NCBI RefSeq assembly: GCF_900099765.1
Contig: NZ_FNDX01000031.1
Location: forward strand, 19,150 to 63,267
Direction of reading: 5' to 3'
Length of the DNA stretch: 44,118 nucleotides
From: Paenibacillus typhae
GTDB taxonomy: Bacteria > Bacillota > Bacilli > Paenibacillales > Paenibacillaceae
Shown here: positions 32,907 through 41,750 of the stretch, one piece after another
Layout of the letters: each line of letters starts with the position of its first letter
How positions within the stretch are numbered: the stretch's first letter is position 1
Program-made: the position numbers and the translations under genes
The notes under the pieces: generated by a model
The model's database searches: none
Told to the model about the DNA's origin: nothing
Seen by the model: the letters and a program-made list of their open reading frames with translations, nothing else

Positions 32907-35166
32907 CCTTGCTCTTGGCCGACTTGTAGCTGCTCGGCGGCATACCTTCATATTTGCGGAAAAAGCGGTTAAAGCTCTGCAGATTATAATATCCTACCTC
33001 TGCGGCAATCTGTTTAATGGTCAGGTCGGTATCCAGCAGCAGCTCCTTGGCCTTTTCGATGCGGAGCTGATTCAGGAAATCGATCATGCTTTTGCCGGTC
33101 TGCTCATACACAATTTTGCGCATATAGGAGTAACTGATTCCGATTTCTTTTGCCATATCCTCAAAAACAATTTCTTCACGGTAGTGTTCCTTCAAATACT
33201 GAACGATCCGTTCCCCGTGATTGGTTTCGCCAGGACTGTGATCGAGGCTCTGGACGATTTCACGGAACATTTCATGCAGGTATTCCTCCAGCTCCTCCAA
33301 TGTATCCATCGCAGCAAGAATACTGTAGATGTTGCCTTTCCCCACGATCATTCTTCCGGTACCGATATGATTCTCGCGCAGATGCTTGATCGTAGCTCCC
33401 ATCAGCTGGTGATAGATGAACATAATATTATCGTACGAAATATTCTCTTCTGCACTGATCTGGCTGCGGATCGTCTGCAGCTCCTTAAATATCCCGTCCA
33501 GGTTACCGGCATCCAGAAAATTGAGAATCCGCCGCTCACTGCAGTCGAAGTCGATATATTTGCGGCTGTGCTCCTCCTCATCCTCCCAGTACATAATGCT
33601 TCCGGCCCCGTTGATCATCCGCTGCTTGATCAATTCCATCGCTTCAAACAGCCGCTCGGCCACCATTTCAGGGACATCCGCCACATCGCTTACCCCGATC
33701 GTGACGGTATGCTCCAGCAGCGCAAGTGATTCATCCCGGATCGTTTCCAGCACCTGCTGAATCTGCCCTCTGCCCGCCTCATCCTCATCCGGCGCAAAAT
33801 TCAGCACGATGACCAGGCAGCCGTCGTTATGATATACAGAGCTCGCCAGAATCTGCTCAGGGAACAGACTCTCGAATTTTGTGTTAAGCAGATAACGGTG
33901 ATAGCTGCGTGTCTCCACACTGGTATTGCCGACATATACCCTGTAACGGTCGATCGAGACAACAATTACCCGGTAGTAAGCTTCAGGAAAAATTTCGTTA
34001 ATCCGCGGCGGAATTTCGCCGCGCAGCAGACGGTGAACTGCGAGACTCCGGGTATCCTGCTCACGCTCCTGCAGCAGCTGGAACAGGCTCTCCTCCTCCT
34101 CCTGCATCCGCTTAAAGGCCATGTCCAGGAAGGCCAGCTCATTTTTGCCTGCCACGTTCAAATCGCTTTTGGAGCGTATGGTCTGCACCAGCTGCCGGAG
34201 GGGTCTGGACAGCCAGGTGGCAAAAAAGAGAGCCAATAAGGTTCCAAGTAAAATAATGGCGCCGGTAAGCAGAATAATATTTCCCTGCATCTCCCGGGAA
34301 TCGGCCATCATCTCATCCAGCGAGCTCCAGCTGACGTTCCACCATCCGGATAATGCCGAACGGGTCCAGGCATACACCATCCGCTTGCCGTCAAGTTCCC
34401 GGAACGTGTAGCCTTCGCTTATATTCTGATCCAGCAATTCCCGGAGAAACGGCAGCTCAAAGCCGTCTGACAGCACGAGTGATTTATCATTGAAGGAGAT
34501 CACCTTGCCGTCTGCATCCAGAAGCAGATTGCTGCTGTTACCGACCTCTGTGGCATTCAGGTATTTGCCGATCTGGCTTTCCTTCATATTGACTACAATG
34601 ATTCCGCGTGTGTTGGACGACAGCCGGTTAAGCGGATACACATAGGAGACGACATTCTCGCCCGAATCCAGCTTGCGGGGAACCCATACACCGCTGATTC
34701 CCCTCTGCCCCTCAAGGGCATCCTCCACCCAGTCCATCGCCTCATAGCGTTCCAGCTTGGTCACACTCTTGTCCGTAGAGACTACATAATCGGAACCCTC
34801 CAGATAAAAGTAGGAAGAAGCTACGCCATCTACCCGGCGGTTCAGATTGAGCAGTTCGTTTGTTACATCCTTGCCGCGGCTGTAATTATTAAAGCTGGAA
34901 TTAATCTCGTCGTACGTCTCGAAGCTGCGGATCCGGTCAAACACACTCGTTGCCGCCAGACGTGACGTGTCCTGGGCCAGATTGGCCAGTGCATTTTCAT
35001 TCAGCTTACGGTTGGCATTAAGTCCGGCAAGCGTTGATTCCCCGATGGCTGCCTCTGAGTTTTCAATAATCTGCGACCCGCTGTACCAGGTAAGGATGGC
35101 CGTCGGAATGGCCATGATACAGAACAGAATTAACGCCAGCTGCAGCATCATCGGTATTTTTTTCAT
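32899..35166 (-). CDS. Membrane-anchored AraC-family regulator (sensor-fused)
   Basis: The 755-residue protein has a first membrane helix (LQLALILFCIMAIPTAILTW, about 9-28), an extracellular sensing domain of about 270 residues of the Cache type, and a second helix (IILLTGAIILLGTLLALFFA, about 295-314). A HAMP-like SRPLRQLVQTIRSKSD follows, then a cytoplasmic middle region and a C-terminal AraC helix-turn-helix pair from about residue 660 (FEDMAKEIGISYSYMRKIVY, DLTIKQIAAEVGYYNLQSFN). Such one-component sensors, common in Paenibacillus, detect oligosaccharides outside and activate the neighbouring transporter. ATG 35166 follows AAGGGGGGCAC. Flanked by the permeases and the acetylesterase on the same strand. 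Confidence 0.9.
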   Translation of the reverse strand: MKKIPMMLQLALILFCIMAIPTAILTWYSGSQIIENSEAAIGESTLAGLNANRKLNENALANLAQDTSRLAATSVFDRIRSFETYDEINSSFNNYSRGKDVTNELLNLNRRVDGVASSYFYLEGSDYVVSTDKSVTKLERYEAMDWVEDALEGQRGISGVWVPRKLDSGENVVSYVYPLNRLSSNTRGIIVVNMKESQIGKYLNATEVGNSSNLLLDADGKVISFNDKSLVLSDGFELPFLRELLDQNISEGYTFRELDGKRMVYAWTRSALSGWWNVSWSSLDEMMADSREMQGNIILLTGAIILLGTLLALFFATWLSRPLRQLVQTIRSKSDLNVAGKNELAFLDMAFKRMQEEEESLFQLLQEREQDTRSLAVHRLLRGEIPPRINEIFPEAYYRVIVVSIDRYRVYVGNTSVETRSYHRYLLNTKFESLFPEQILASSVYHNDGCLVIVLNFAPDEDEAGRGQIQQVLETIRDESLALLEHTVTIGVSDVADVPEMVAERLFEAMELIKQRMINGAGSIMYWEDEEEHSRKYIDFDCSERRILNFLDAGNLDGIFKELQTIRSQISAEENISYDNIMFIYHQLMGATIKHLRENHIGTGRMIVGKGNIYSILAAMDTLEELEEYLHEMFREIVQSLDHSPGETNHGERIVQYLKEHYREEIVFEDMAKEIGISYSYMRKIVYEQTGKSMIDFLNQLRIEKAKELLLDTDLTIKQIAAEVGYYNLQSFNRFFRKYEGMPPSSYKSAKSKGS

Positions 35167-35212
35167 AGTGTGCCCCCCTTAATCTCTAATCCCATGCAGA
35201 TGATCACAGCAG

Positions 35213-36313
35213 CTATCTGAGGAACATAATAAGCTTTTGCAGTCCAAGCTCCCTAATTCCCTGAACCACCAGTTCAGCTATGCGCAGGCTGCCGCGCTCC
35301 TGGAAATGTGTATTGTCAACGGTACCGCCGGGATGGTTCATCCATTCCCCGGGCGCTCCCCACAGAAAAATCGACTTGGTTGCTTCCGGTCCAGCCTCTT
35401 CAAACAGGCGTCTGCTCTTCTCGGCCAGGTCAATCAGCGGAACCTCTTCCTCCTCAGCCAGCTTTCTTACGGCTTCCAAATAGGCTCCGTGTGTGTCAGT
35501 CAGCTTGCCTGCAGCATCGAAATAACGGCGGTGCACAGAAGTGACCAGCACAGGGATCGCCTGCTTGGCGCGGGCACCTTCAATGTACCGGCGCAGATGC
35601 TCCGGATAGGTTGTAAGCGGGTCAGTATGGCGGGCCTCATCCCACTTCTGGTCGTTATGGCCGAACTGGATGAACATATAATCGCCTTCCTTGATCTCAT
35701 CCAGAATCGGCTGAAGCCGGTTTTCCCCGATAAAGCTCTTCGAGCTGCGTCCTCCCACGGCATGGTTGGCAACCGCAACATCATGCTTGAAAAAGTATTG
35801 GAGCATCTGCCCCCAGCCGGAGAACGGAAAGCCCTTTTCATCGCCGACATCCGTGACTGTTGAATCACCGGCCAGATACACCGTAATCTGTTCACTCGTC
35901 TTCGTGATCTCCAGCGCATTAATCCGCGGGGCGACCCCGCCGAATCTGAGCTTCAGCTGGCCACCGCGCACGTTCACGCCGAACAGCTCACGGGAGACCT
36001 GACCGGTTACAGTCCGGTAATTGTTAAGGATCAGCCTTTCCCCGTTGGTCTTCAGTGTGGTGCAGGACGGCGCAGCCTCATCCCCAGTAAGAATAGAGAC
36101 AATATAGTTCCCGTCTTCCACATCCGCAACAAAAGCCGTATTAAAAGGTATAACAAAATCCCCGGCAAGCGGCTCTTCCCCCCGGTTATGTTCCGTTACC
36201 TGTGACACATCTGTAAAGCCATACCCTTTTGCGGCATCGTAGCTGTCTGCAGCGGACACTTTGGTATATCCTTCCGCTGCTCCGGCAGGTCCAAAATCAA
36301 AACGCCAGCTCAT
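35213..36313 (-). CDS. Rhamnogalacturonan acetylesterase-type SGNH hydrolase
   Basis: The 366-residue protein has an N-terminal galactose-binding-like jelly roll (RFDFGPAGAAEGYTKVSAAD, about 3-130) and a C-terminal SGNH/GDSL domain. Block I is YLAGDSTVTDVGD, block II AVGGRSSKSF, block III QFGHNDQKW, and block V has the Asp and His in VDNTHFQERG. This is the YesT/RhgT layout, which removes acetyl groups from pectin. No signal peptide is seen, so it would act on imported oligosaccharides in the cytoplasm. ATG 36313 follows TAGGGGGAAGTAAT. It supports a rhamnogalacturonan role for the locus. Confidence 0.9.
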   Translation of the reverse strand: MSWRFDFGPAGAAEGYTKVSAADSYDAAKGYGFTDVSQVTEHNRGEEPLAGDFVIPFNTAFVADVEDGNYIVSILTGDEAAPSCTTLKTNGERLILNNYRTVTGQVSRELFGVNVRGGQLKLRFGGVAPRINALEITKTSEQITVYLAGDSTVTDVGDEKGFPFSGWGQMLQYFFKHDVAVANHAVGGRSSKSFIGENRLQPILDEIKEGDYMFIQFGHNDQKWDEARHTDPLTTYPEHLRRYIEGARAKQAIPVLVTSVHRRYFDAAGKLTDTHGAYLEAVRKLAEEEEVPLIDLAEKSRRLFEEAGPEATKSIFLWGAPGEWMNHPGGTVDNTHFQERGSLRIAELVVQGIRELGLQKLIMFLR

Positions 36314-36345
36314 ATTACTTCCCCCTACTTTAATTTAGATGAAAT

Positions 36346-36399
36346 TTTAAACGCTTACAAGTTATATTGTGGAAACCGTTAAACATTGGCACGCTTACA
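36346..36399 (-). promoter_or_regulatory. Two cre-like sites upstream of the acetylesterase gene
   Basis: On the minus strand TGTAAGCGTTTAAA (36359-36346) matches the palindromic cre TGTAAGCGnTTACA at all but one base, and TGTAAGCGTGCCAA (36399-36386) is a weaker copy. They are exactly 40 bp apart, about 35 and 75 bp upstream of the ATG. Catabolite repression by CcpA is the natural reading. Confidence 0.6.
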
Positions 36400-36595
36400 G
36401 TTATTTTAACATTACAAGAAACAGTTAATATATATCTTCAGTGAAATTTCTCGAAATATTTTTTTGAAAACAAATAAATACCAATTACAAAATCATAAAA
36501 ATGTTGGAAACGGACATTCGCCTGAAATAATAAATATTATCCATTTGTGATATTATGACGCTGTATTCTTTAATATTTGGCCGGTAAAATAAAGA

Positions 36596-36619
36596 AAGCC
36601 CGGACTCCCGTCCGGGCTT
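36596..36619 (-). terminator. Terminator of the ktrBA operon
   Basis: AAGCCCGGAC, loop, GTCCGGGCTT, followed on the minus strand by TCTTTATTTT. A perfect 10-bp stem. Confidence 0.88.
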
Positions 36620-36667
36620 ACAGTACATATAATAACCTCGCTATTATTCTATTATTCTATCCTTCTT

Positions 36668-37339
36668 TCAATCCGCGTTAACCGCCCCGTCTTCAAACTC
36701 CTCGATACTCTCATTCGAGCCGATGACAACCATAATATCTCCCTGGCTTACATAATCATGGGCCGTAGGGGCAACGATAATTCCGTCTTTGCGGTTGAGG
36801 GCAATGATGCTGCAGCCGTATTTGGCACGGGTGTTCAGCTCGGAGAGGCTTTTTCCGTCCATACAGGAGGGAACGGCCAGCTCGACGATTTTGTAGTCCT
36901 TGGAAATCTCGATATAATCCAGCAGATGGGGAGTAACCAGCTGATGCGCTACACGGATGCCCATATCCCTTTCCGGAAAAATAACCCGGTCCACACCAAG
37001 CTTGGATAGCGCACGCCCGTGGAGAATCGTAATCGCCTTCGCAACCACCTGCTTTACTCCCAATTCCTTCAGCAGAATCGCCGTCAAAATACTCCGCTCC
37101 ATATTGTCCCCGATGGCAACAATCCCGCAGTCAAAATTGCGTACACCCAATGAACGCATGATCCCTTCATCCGTCGCATCCGCCATGACCGCATGGGTCA
37201 GCTGCCCGTTCATTTCCTCTACACGATCTTCCAGATGGTCAATTCCGAGCACCTCATAGCCCATAGCCATCAGCTCAAGCGCCAGACTGGAGCCGAAACG
37301 GCCGAGGCCAATCACAACAAACTGCTGTGCTTTTAACAT
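36668..37339 (-). CDS. ktrA: KtrA-type RCK regulatory subunit of K+ uptake
   Basis: The 223-residue cytoplasmic protein has an RCK_N Rossmann domain (FVVIGLGRFGSSLALELMAM, then HAVMADATDEG and GIVAIGDNMERSILTAILLK) and an RCK_C domain from about residue 135 (VELAVPSCMDGKSLSELNTR). RCK_N binds ATP/ADP or NAD(H), and RCK_C binds c-di-AMP in relatives. It forms the octameric ring that gates KtrB. ATG 37339 is 8 nt after AAGGGG; a GTG directly before it is an alternative. It lies 12 bp after ktrB in one operon. Confidence 0.92.
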   Translation of the reverse strand: MLKAQQFVVIGLGRFGSSLALELMAMGYEVLGIDHLEDRVEEMNGQLTHAVMADATDEGIMRSLGVRNFDCGIVAIGDNMERSILTAILLKELGVKQVVAKAITILHGRALSKLGVDRVIFPERDMGIRVAHQLVTPHLLDYIEISKDYKIVELAVPSCMDGKSLSELNTRAKYGCSIIALNRKDGIIVAPTAHDYVSQGDIMVVIGSNESIEEFEDGAVNAD

Positions 37340-37351
37340 CACTTTAACCCC

Positions 37352-38719
37352 TTATCCAATGATCATTTTACCTTCCGGATACTTATACAATGGTTTACCC
37401 TGTTTCGGACCAAGTGCATAGGCCAGTGTCAAAAGACCAAGCCTTCCGGCAAACATCGTCAGGCAGAGCAGGATTTTACCGGCATCAGACAGCTCCGGTG
37501 TCAGCCCCATCGATAGCCCGACAGTCGCAAACGCCGATGTCGTCTCAAACAGAATCGTCAGGAACGGGTGCCCTTCTGTGGTTGAGAGAACCATCGACAC
37601 AGATACAATCAGCAGCAGGGCCAGCAGCGTAATCGTCAGCGCCTTAAATACCCGCTCCTGGGCAAGCCGGTAACGGAACAGCACAATATCTTCCCGTCCG
37701 CGCAGCATAGAGACAACCGCCCCGATCATCAGCGTAAAGGTGGTCGTCTTGATTCCTCCGCCGGTGGAGCCCGGAGATGCGCCGATAAACATCAGGATGA
37801 TGATAAAAAACTGTGTGGCCTGACGCATTCCGGCGATGTCTACCGTATTGGCACCAGCTGTACGTGGTGTTACCGACTGAAAGAATGAGGCCCAAATTTT
37901 GCCGCCGAAATTAAGAGAACCGAGTGTACGGGTATTGGTGAACTCAAACACAAAAATCACTACGGCACCGGTTAGAATCAGTGCCCCTGTCATCGACAGA
38001 ACGACCTTGCTGTGCAGCTGCAGCCGGCGGCTTTTCCGGTATTCAATCAGGTCGGCCATCACAATGAACCCGATACCGCCAGACACAATCAGCAGCATAA
38101 CAACCAGATTCACGACGGAGTCACCGGCATACGCGGTTAGGCTGCGGTAATTCCCAAACAGATCGAATCCGGCATTATTGAACATGGAGACGGCATGAAA
38201 TACACCGTAATACAACGCACGGCCAAAGGGCATATCCGCCGCCCAGCGGAGCGACAGCAGAACCGCACCGCCTGTCTCAATAACCAGTGAATAGACAAGG
38301 ACCCTGCGGATCAGCCGGACAATCCCCTCCATCGAGCTCTGGTTCATCGCCTCCTGGAGAATGAGCCGGTCGCGCAGCGAGATTTTGCGTTTGAGCAGAA
38401 GCGCGAACAGGGTTGCCATGGTCATAAAGCCGAGGCCGCCGACCTGTATCAGCAGCAGAATAACAATCTGGCCAAAGACGCTGAAGTGGGTGCCGGTATC
38501 CACTACAACGAGCCCGGTTACGCAGGTCGCCGAAGTTGCCGTGAAAAGCGCATCTATAAATCTCAGGGAATGACCGGATGCACTGGCAAAGGGCAGCATC
38601 AGGAGCAGTGTTCCAATCAGGATGACTGCGGCAAATCCCCCCACCAGAATCTGGGGCGGCGACAGCTTAAATAATCTGAATTTCGAAAATTCAGGAAATG
38701 GCGAGGCCAAACGGCTCAT
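37352..38719 (-). CDS. ktrB: KtrB-type K+ uptake membrane subunit
   Basis: The 455-residue protein of the TrkH/KtrB superfamily has four pore repeats. Visible filter-type pieces are FTATSATCVTGLVVVDTG (first), FHAVSMFNNAGFDLFGNY (second), SVTPRTAGANTVD (third) and TTSAFATVGLSMGLTPELSD (fourth), with the gate region GASPGSTGGGIKTTTF. It carries Na+-dependent K+ uptake. The start is uncertain: ATG 38719 gives the usual length, and a TTG four codons on has better spacing to AAAGGATGA. The frame stays open to 38869, but that stretch is the intergenic promoter region. Confidence 0.9.
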   Translation of the reverse strand: MSRLASPFPEFSKFRLFKLSPPQILVGGFAAVILIGTLLLMLPFASASGHSLRFIDALFTATSATCVTGLVVVDTGTHFSVFGQIVILLLIQVGGLGFMTMATLFALLLKRKISLRDRLILQEAMNQSSMEGIVRLIRRVLVYSLVIETGGAVLLSLRWAADMPFGRALYYGVFHAVSMFNNAGFDLFGNYRSLTAYAGDSVVNLVVMLLIVSGGIGFIVMADLIEYRKSRRLQLHSKVVLSMTGALILTGAVVIFVFEFTNTRTLGSLNFGGKIWASFFQSVTPRTAGANTVDIAGMRQATQFFIIILMFIGASPGSTGGGIKTTTFTLMIGAVVSMLRGREDIVLFRYRLAQERVFKALTITLLALLLIVSVSMVLSTTEGHPFLTILFETTSAFATVGLSMGLTPELSDAGKILLCLTMFAGRLGLLTLAYALGPKQGKPLYKYPEGKMIIG

Positions 38720-38850
38720 CCTTTCACATGCTTCATAACAGCATAAAAAATTAGTATTGTTCCAATAAACATACAAATTATATACGTTATTGTCCAACAT
38801 CACAAAGCCTGATTTTTCAATGTAATTAATCTCGCTTGAAATTGTATGGT

Positions 38851-38899
38851 GTGTAGTGGTACACTCCAATTATAAAGTGTATGGTTATCCTCCATACAC
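38851..38899 (+). promoter_or_regulatory. Operator-like dyads in front of the GntR operon
   Basis: GTGTATGG-TTATCCT-CCATACAC (38877-38899) is a perfect 8-7-8 inverted repeat, and GTGTA-GTGG-TACAC (38851-38864) is a 5-4-5 one. Both carry GTGTA/TACAC half sites like those of YtrA-type repressors. They lie just before the regulator gene, between a TTGAAA at 38835 and the ATG at 38939. Confidence 0.6.
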
Positions 38900-38938
38900 A
38901 TGACCTCAGGAATCAGTCAGAGAAGGAAGGGGTATTTC

Positions 38939-39331
38939 ATGGATCAGTCCTTTGAGCTTTTGCCGGAACCGTTTCAGATCAACCCCTCACTGCCAATCTA
39001 CGAACAGTTTGCCTGGGCTATCCAAGGAAGAATTGTCAGCGGACATATACCGCCCGGCTCGCGGCTGCCCTCCGTAAGAGAGCTTGCAGCAGGCAGGGGC
39101 GTCAACCCTACCACCGCAGCCAGAACCTATCAGGAGCTGGAGCGCATGGGCCTGATTGTTACCTACCGCGGGCAGGGTACCTTTGTCACCAGGGATGCAG
39201 CTGTGATTGGCGAGGCACGTAAAGAAATTATGCGCAAGGCAATCAAGGAATTTAAGGCGGCTGCCGGAAAGCTCGGCCTCACGGCCGCGCAACTGCTGGA
39301 ATTCGATAAGGAGGATTCACATGACGGCTAA
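38939..39331 (+). CDS. YtrA-subfamily GntR transcriptional regulator
   Basis: The 130-residue protein has a winged helix-turn-helix (PIYEQFAWAIQGRIVSGHIP, PPGSRLPSVRELAAGRGVNP, RTYQELERMGLIVTYRGQGT) and only a short helical tail of about 45 residues for dimerisation, as in YtrA. Members repress the ABC transporter operon they head, often in response to cell-wall-active antibiotics. ATG 38939 follows GAAGGAAGGGG; an in-frame ATG 13 codons upstream lies in the operator. The gene overlaps the ATPase gene by 11 bp. Confidence 0.88.
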   Translation: MDQSFELLPEPFQINPSLPIYEQFAWAIQGRIVSGHIPPGSRLPSVRELAAGRGVNPTTAARTYQELERMGLIVTYRGQGTFVTRDAAVIGEARKEIMRKAIKEFKAAAGKLGLTAAQLLEFDKEDSHDG

Positions 39332-40052
39332 TCATTACAGTATGGAGGCGGCTGCAGGGCCTGCGGCGGTAGAGTGCCGGGGACTCGGGCTTACGCGAAG
39401 AAAAAAGAGCATTCTCCAGGACATCAGCTTCGATATTCCGCAGGGCAGCCTGACCGGCCTGCTTGGCCCTAACGGCGCCGGCAAATCCTCACTGCTGCGG
39501 ATTATCGCCGGACTGGCCGCCCCGGATACCGGCTCTGTACGAGTTTTCGGCCAGCCGGCTGGTATAGAGCAGCTCGGCATGCTGTCACTCCTGCCGGACC
39601 GCAGCAATCTGCCCGGCTGGCTGAGCGTCAGGGAATGGCTGGATTTTGCCGCCGGAATCTATCCGGACTGGGACCCGGTCAAGGCGCTGGAGGTGCAGGC
39701 AGAGCTCAATGTATCCGTGGAGCCGGCCATCTCTTCACTGTCCCGCGGTGAAGAAGCACGCCTGCAGCTGCTGACCTGCCTGTCACGCACAGCACCGCTG
39801 ATTATCCTCGATGAACCATTCACCGGTGTTGATCTCATCTCCCGCGAACGGATTGCTTCTGCTGTAGTCGGCGAGCTTGCGGACGGCCGGCGCACCTTTC
39901 TGATCGCTACCCACGACATCCGGGAAATGGAGCTTCTGTTCGACCGCCTGATCCTGATCGGCAAAGGAACAATCCGCAGCATTGAAGATGTAGATAGGCT
40001 GCGCCGCTCCGGGAAATCGGTAGAATCTCATTACAGGGAAGTGTTCGCATGA
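39321..40052 (+). CDS. ABC transporter ATP-binding protein of the GntR operon
   Basis: The 243-residue ATPase has Walker A GPNGAGKSSL (about 48-57), a degenerate signature LSRGEEARL in place of LSGGQ, Walker B LIILDEPFTGVDL and switch His in IATHDIREME. Q-loop region LSLLPDRSNLPGW. ATG 39321 follows AAGGAGG, inside the end of the regulator gene, and its stop overlaps the permease start by four bases (ATGA). Likely an exporter or a resistance/stress transporter with the permease. Confidence 0.9.
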   Translation: MTANHYSMEAAAGPAAVECRGLGLTRRKKSILQDISFDIPQGSLTGLLGPNGAGKSSLLRIIAGLAAPDTGSVRVFGQPAGIEQLGMLSLLPDRSNLPGWLSVREWLDFAAGIYPDWDPVKALEVQAELNVSVEPAISSLSRGEEARLQLLTCLSRTAPLIILDEPFTGVDLISRERIASAVVGELADGRRTFLIATHDIREMELLFDRLILIGKGTIRSIEDVDRLRRSGKSVESHYREVFA

Positions 40053-41614
40053 GTGCGATGAAGACGCTGGTCCGGCTGGAGTACAGCCGTTATAGCCTTT
40101 CAAGACTTGGTAAACATTACAGGCTGCTGACAGCCCTGATTCTGGTCATCGGCACGGTGTTAATTGGCATCTACCTTCCCGGCTCCAGATCATCGGAACG
40201 CATACCCTTCATCTATGCCGCTCTGCTTGTATGGTCAGCGGTGACAGTCCTTTCGGCAGTCAGTATGGTAAGCTTTATGAACGCCGGCTCCCGCGACTGG
40301 ATGCTCTCCTTTCCCCACTCCAGATTAAAGCTGCTGTATGCCAAAATGATCAGTCTGCTCGGACATAGCCTTCAGCTGATGCTTGCGGTTCTCCTCGCCG
40401 CCGTTATGCTATATCTCTATTCTGTCCGCAGCGGCTGGTATCCGCCGTTATCCATGCCTGGACTTCTCTATTTGGTTGCGGCATATACGCTGTTCATGCT
40501 GATTTTTCTGCCGCTTGCCGTGGTATTCGGACTCGCAATCAGCCTGTTTCTGCAGCCGGGCAGATTAGCACGGCTGCTCTTCATTCCGTACACTGCATTA
40601 TGGATGTCACCGTTTATAGTTGACGGCATTTATGGCACCGGGTACTCAGGTGCGCAGGCAGCAGCCCCCGGCTCACCCGGTTTTATGCTGTATGCTTCAC
40701 TTGCAGCAGCCGCTGCCGGCTGGCCGCTTAGCCATCTGCTGATGCTGCTCGTTGCCGCCAGAGGCCTGGAAGCGGAAGGGCAGGAAGTCCGTTCTTCCAG
40801 TCCTACCGGCGCTTCACGCCGTTTCAGATCCGGGACGCTCCGGATTACCCGGAATACCGGCCTGCAGAAGGATACCTCCACATTCATGATGCTGTACCGG
40901 CTCTATGCCGGCCGGACGCGCCGGACAGAGAAGCATCCGGCTGTACTCAGCCTGAAGTTCGCTGTTCCGCCCATGGTGGCAGCCGTTTTTTACTTCGGCA
41001 TAACCTCAAATGTGGAATCCGTAGTCCTGTCCCTCATGAGATCACTGTTTGGGCTGGTGATTACCTTCAGCAGCGTCTGGGTTCTCCTGCGCAGCAGCAG
41101 CGAGCGCAAACAATTACCTTGGCTGCTGAGCTTTCCGCAGAGCCGGCTGGCTCTGCTGCTAAGCGGTATTGCCGTGGTATGGACTACTGCAGTGCGGATT
41201 ATGGTTATCCTGCTGCTCTCGGCCGCTGCCGGCAGCGTCACCGCCCTGATTGCCGGCAATACCGGGCTGCAGGACTGGTCTCAAACCTTGATCTGGCTGC
41301 TATATTTCTTCCTGTTTTATGTATTGGTGTTAACTGTCATGCTATGTCTGCTGCAGCTGGAATACTATACGATGAAAGCACCGGTGCTGGGTATTCTGAT
41401 GTTCCCGGTATCTTTATTAGGGCTTATGGGCGGTGTTTTCCTGAATAAAATCATTTTTCTGCCTGCTGAGCTGCACACTGGGATTCTGCCCGACTGGAGT
41501 CTACTGGGCTGGATCGCTCTGATCGGATTGCCTGCAGCATTTTGCTGTATTCCGGCAGGCGCCAGATATTATCACCTCAGCTTGAGCCGGCCTGCCGGGA
41601 AAAAGCAGGCATAA
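40049..41614 (+). CDS. ABC transporter permease of the GntR operon
   Basis: The 521-residue membrane protein has about a dozen hydrophobic segments in two similar halves, the first starting LTALILVIGTVLIGIYLP (about 27-44) and the second after a charged loop at about 245-300 (EGQEVRSSSPTGASRRFRSG). Both halves carry an MLSFPHSRLKLL / LLSFPQSRLALL motif, so an internal duplication is likely. The cargo is unknown. Translation is coupled to the ATPase by a four-base overlap. It is the last gene of the three-gene operon. Confidence 0.85.
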   Translation: MSAMKTLVRLEYSRYSLSRLGKHYRLLTALILVIGTVLIGIYLPGSRSSERIPFIYAALLVWSAVTVLSAVSMVSFMNAGSRDWMLSFPHSRLKLLYAKMISLLGHSLQLMLAVLLAAVMLYLYSVRSGWYPPLSMPGLLYLVAAYTLFMLIFLPLAVVFGLAISLFLQPGRLARLLFIPYTALWMSPFIVDGIYGTGYSGAQAAAPGSPGFMLYASLAAAAAGWPLSHLLMLLVAARGLEAEGQEVRSSSPTGASRRFRSGTLRITRNTGLQKDTSTFMMLYRLYAGRTRRTEKHPAVLSLKFAVPPMVAAVFYFGITSNVESVVLSLMRSLFGLVITFSSVWVLLRSSSERKQLPWLLSFPQSRLALLLSGIAVVWTTAVRIMVILLLSAAAGSVTALIAGNTGLQDWSQTLIWLLYFFLFYVLVLTVMLCLLQLEYYTMKAPVLGILMFPVSLLGLMGGVFLNKIIFLPAELHTGILPDWSLLGWIALIGLPAAFCCIPAGARYYHLSLSRPAGKKQA

Positions 41615-41675
41615 GCCGGGGCTCGTTCACGTAAATGTAAAGTTAGATAAGCCGGCATCGTATAACAGGTATTTT

Positions 41676-41704
41676 TTGTAACTGCCCGGCCTGTCCCGTA
41701 TAAT
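41676..41704 (+). promoter_or_regulatory. Promoter of the CPBP protease gene
   Basis: TTGTAA (41676-41681), 17 bp, perfect TATAAT (41699-41704), about 45 bp before the ATG. Confidence 0.65.
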
Positions 41705-41750
41705 GAAACAGATATGCAACTACAAATGAATCCATGCAAGGAGGCGTTTC

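Noticed and set aside
38720..38900. c-di-AMP (ydaO-type) riboswitch before ktrB
   Set aside because: Such switches often precede K+ genes, but the space is short, shared with the GntR promoter, and I could not find the expected helices.
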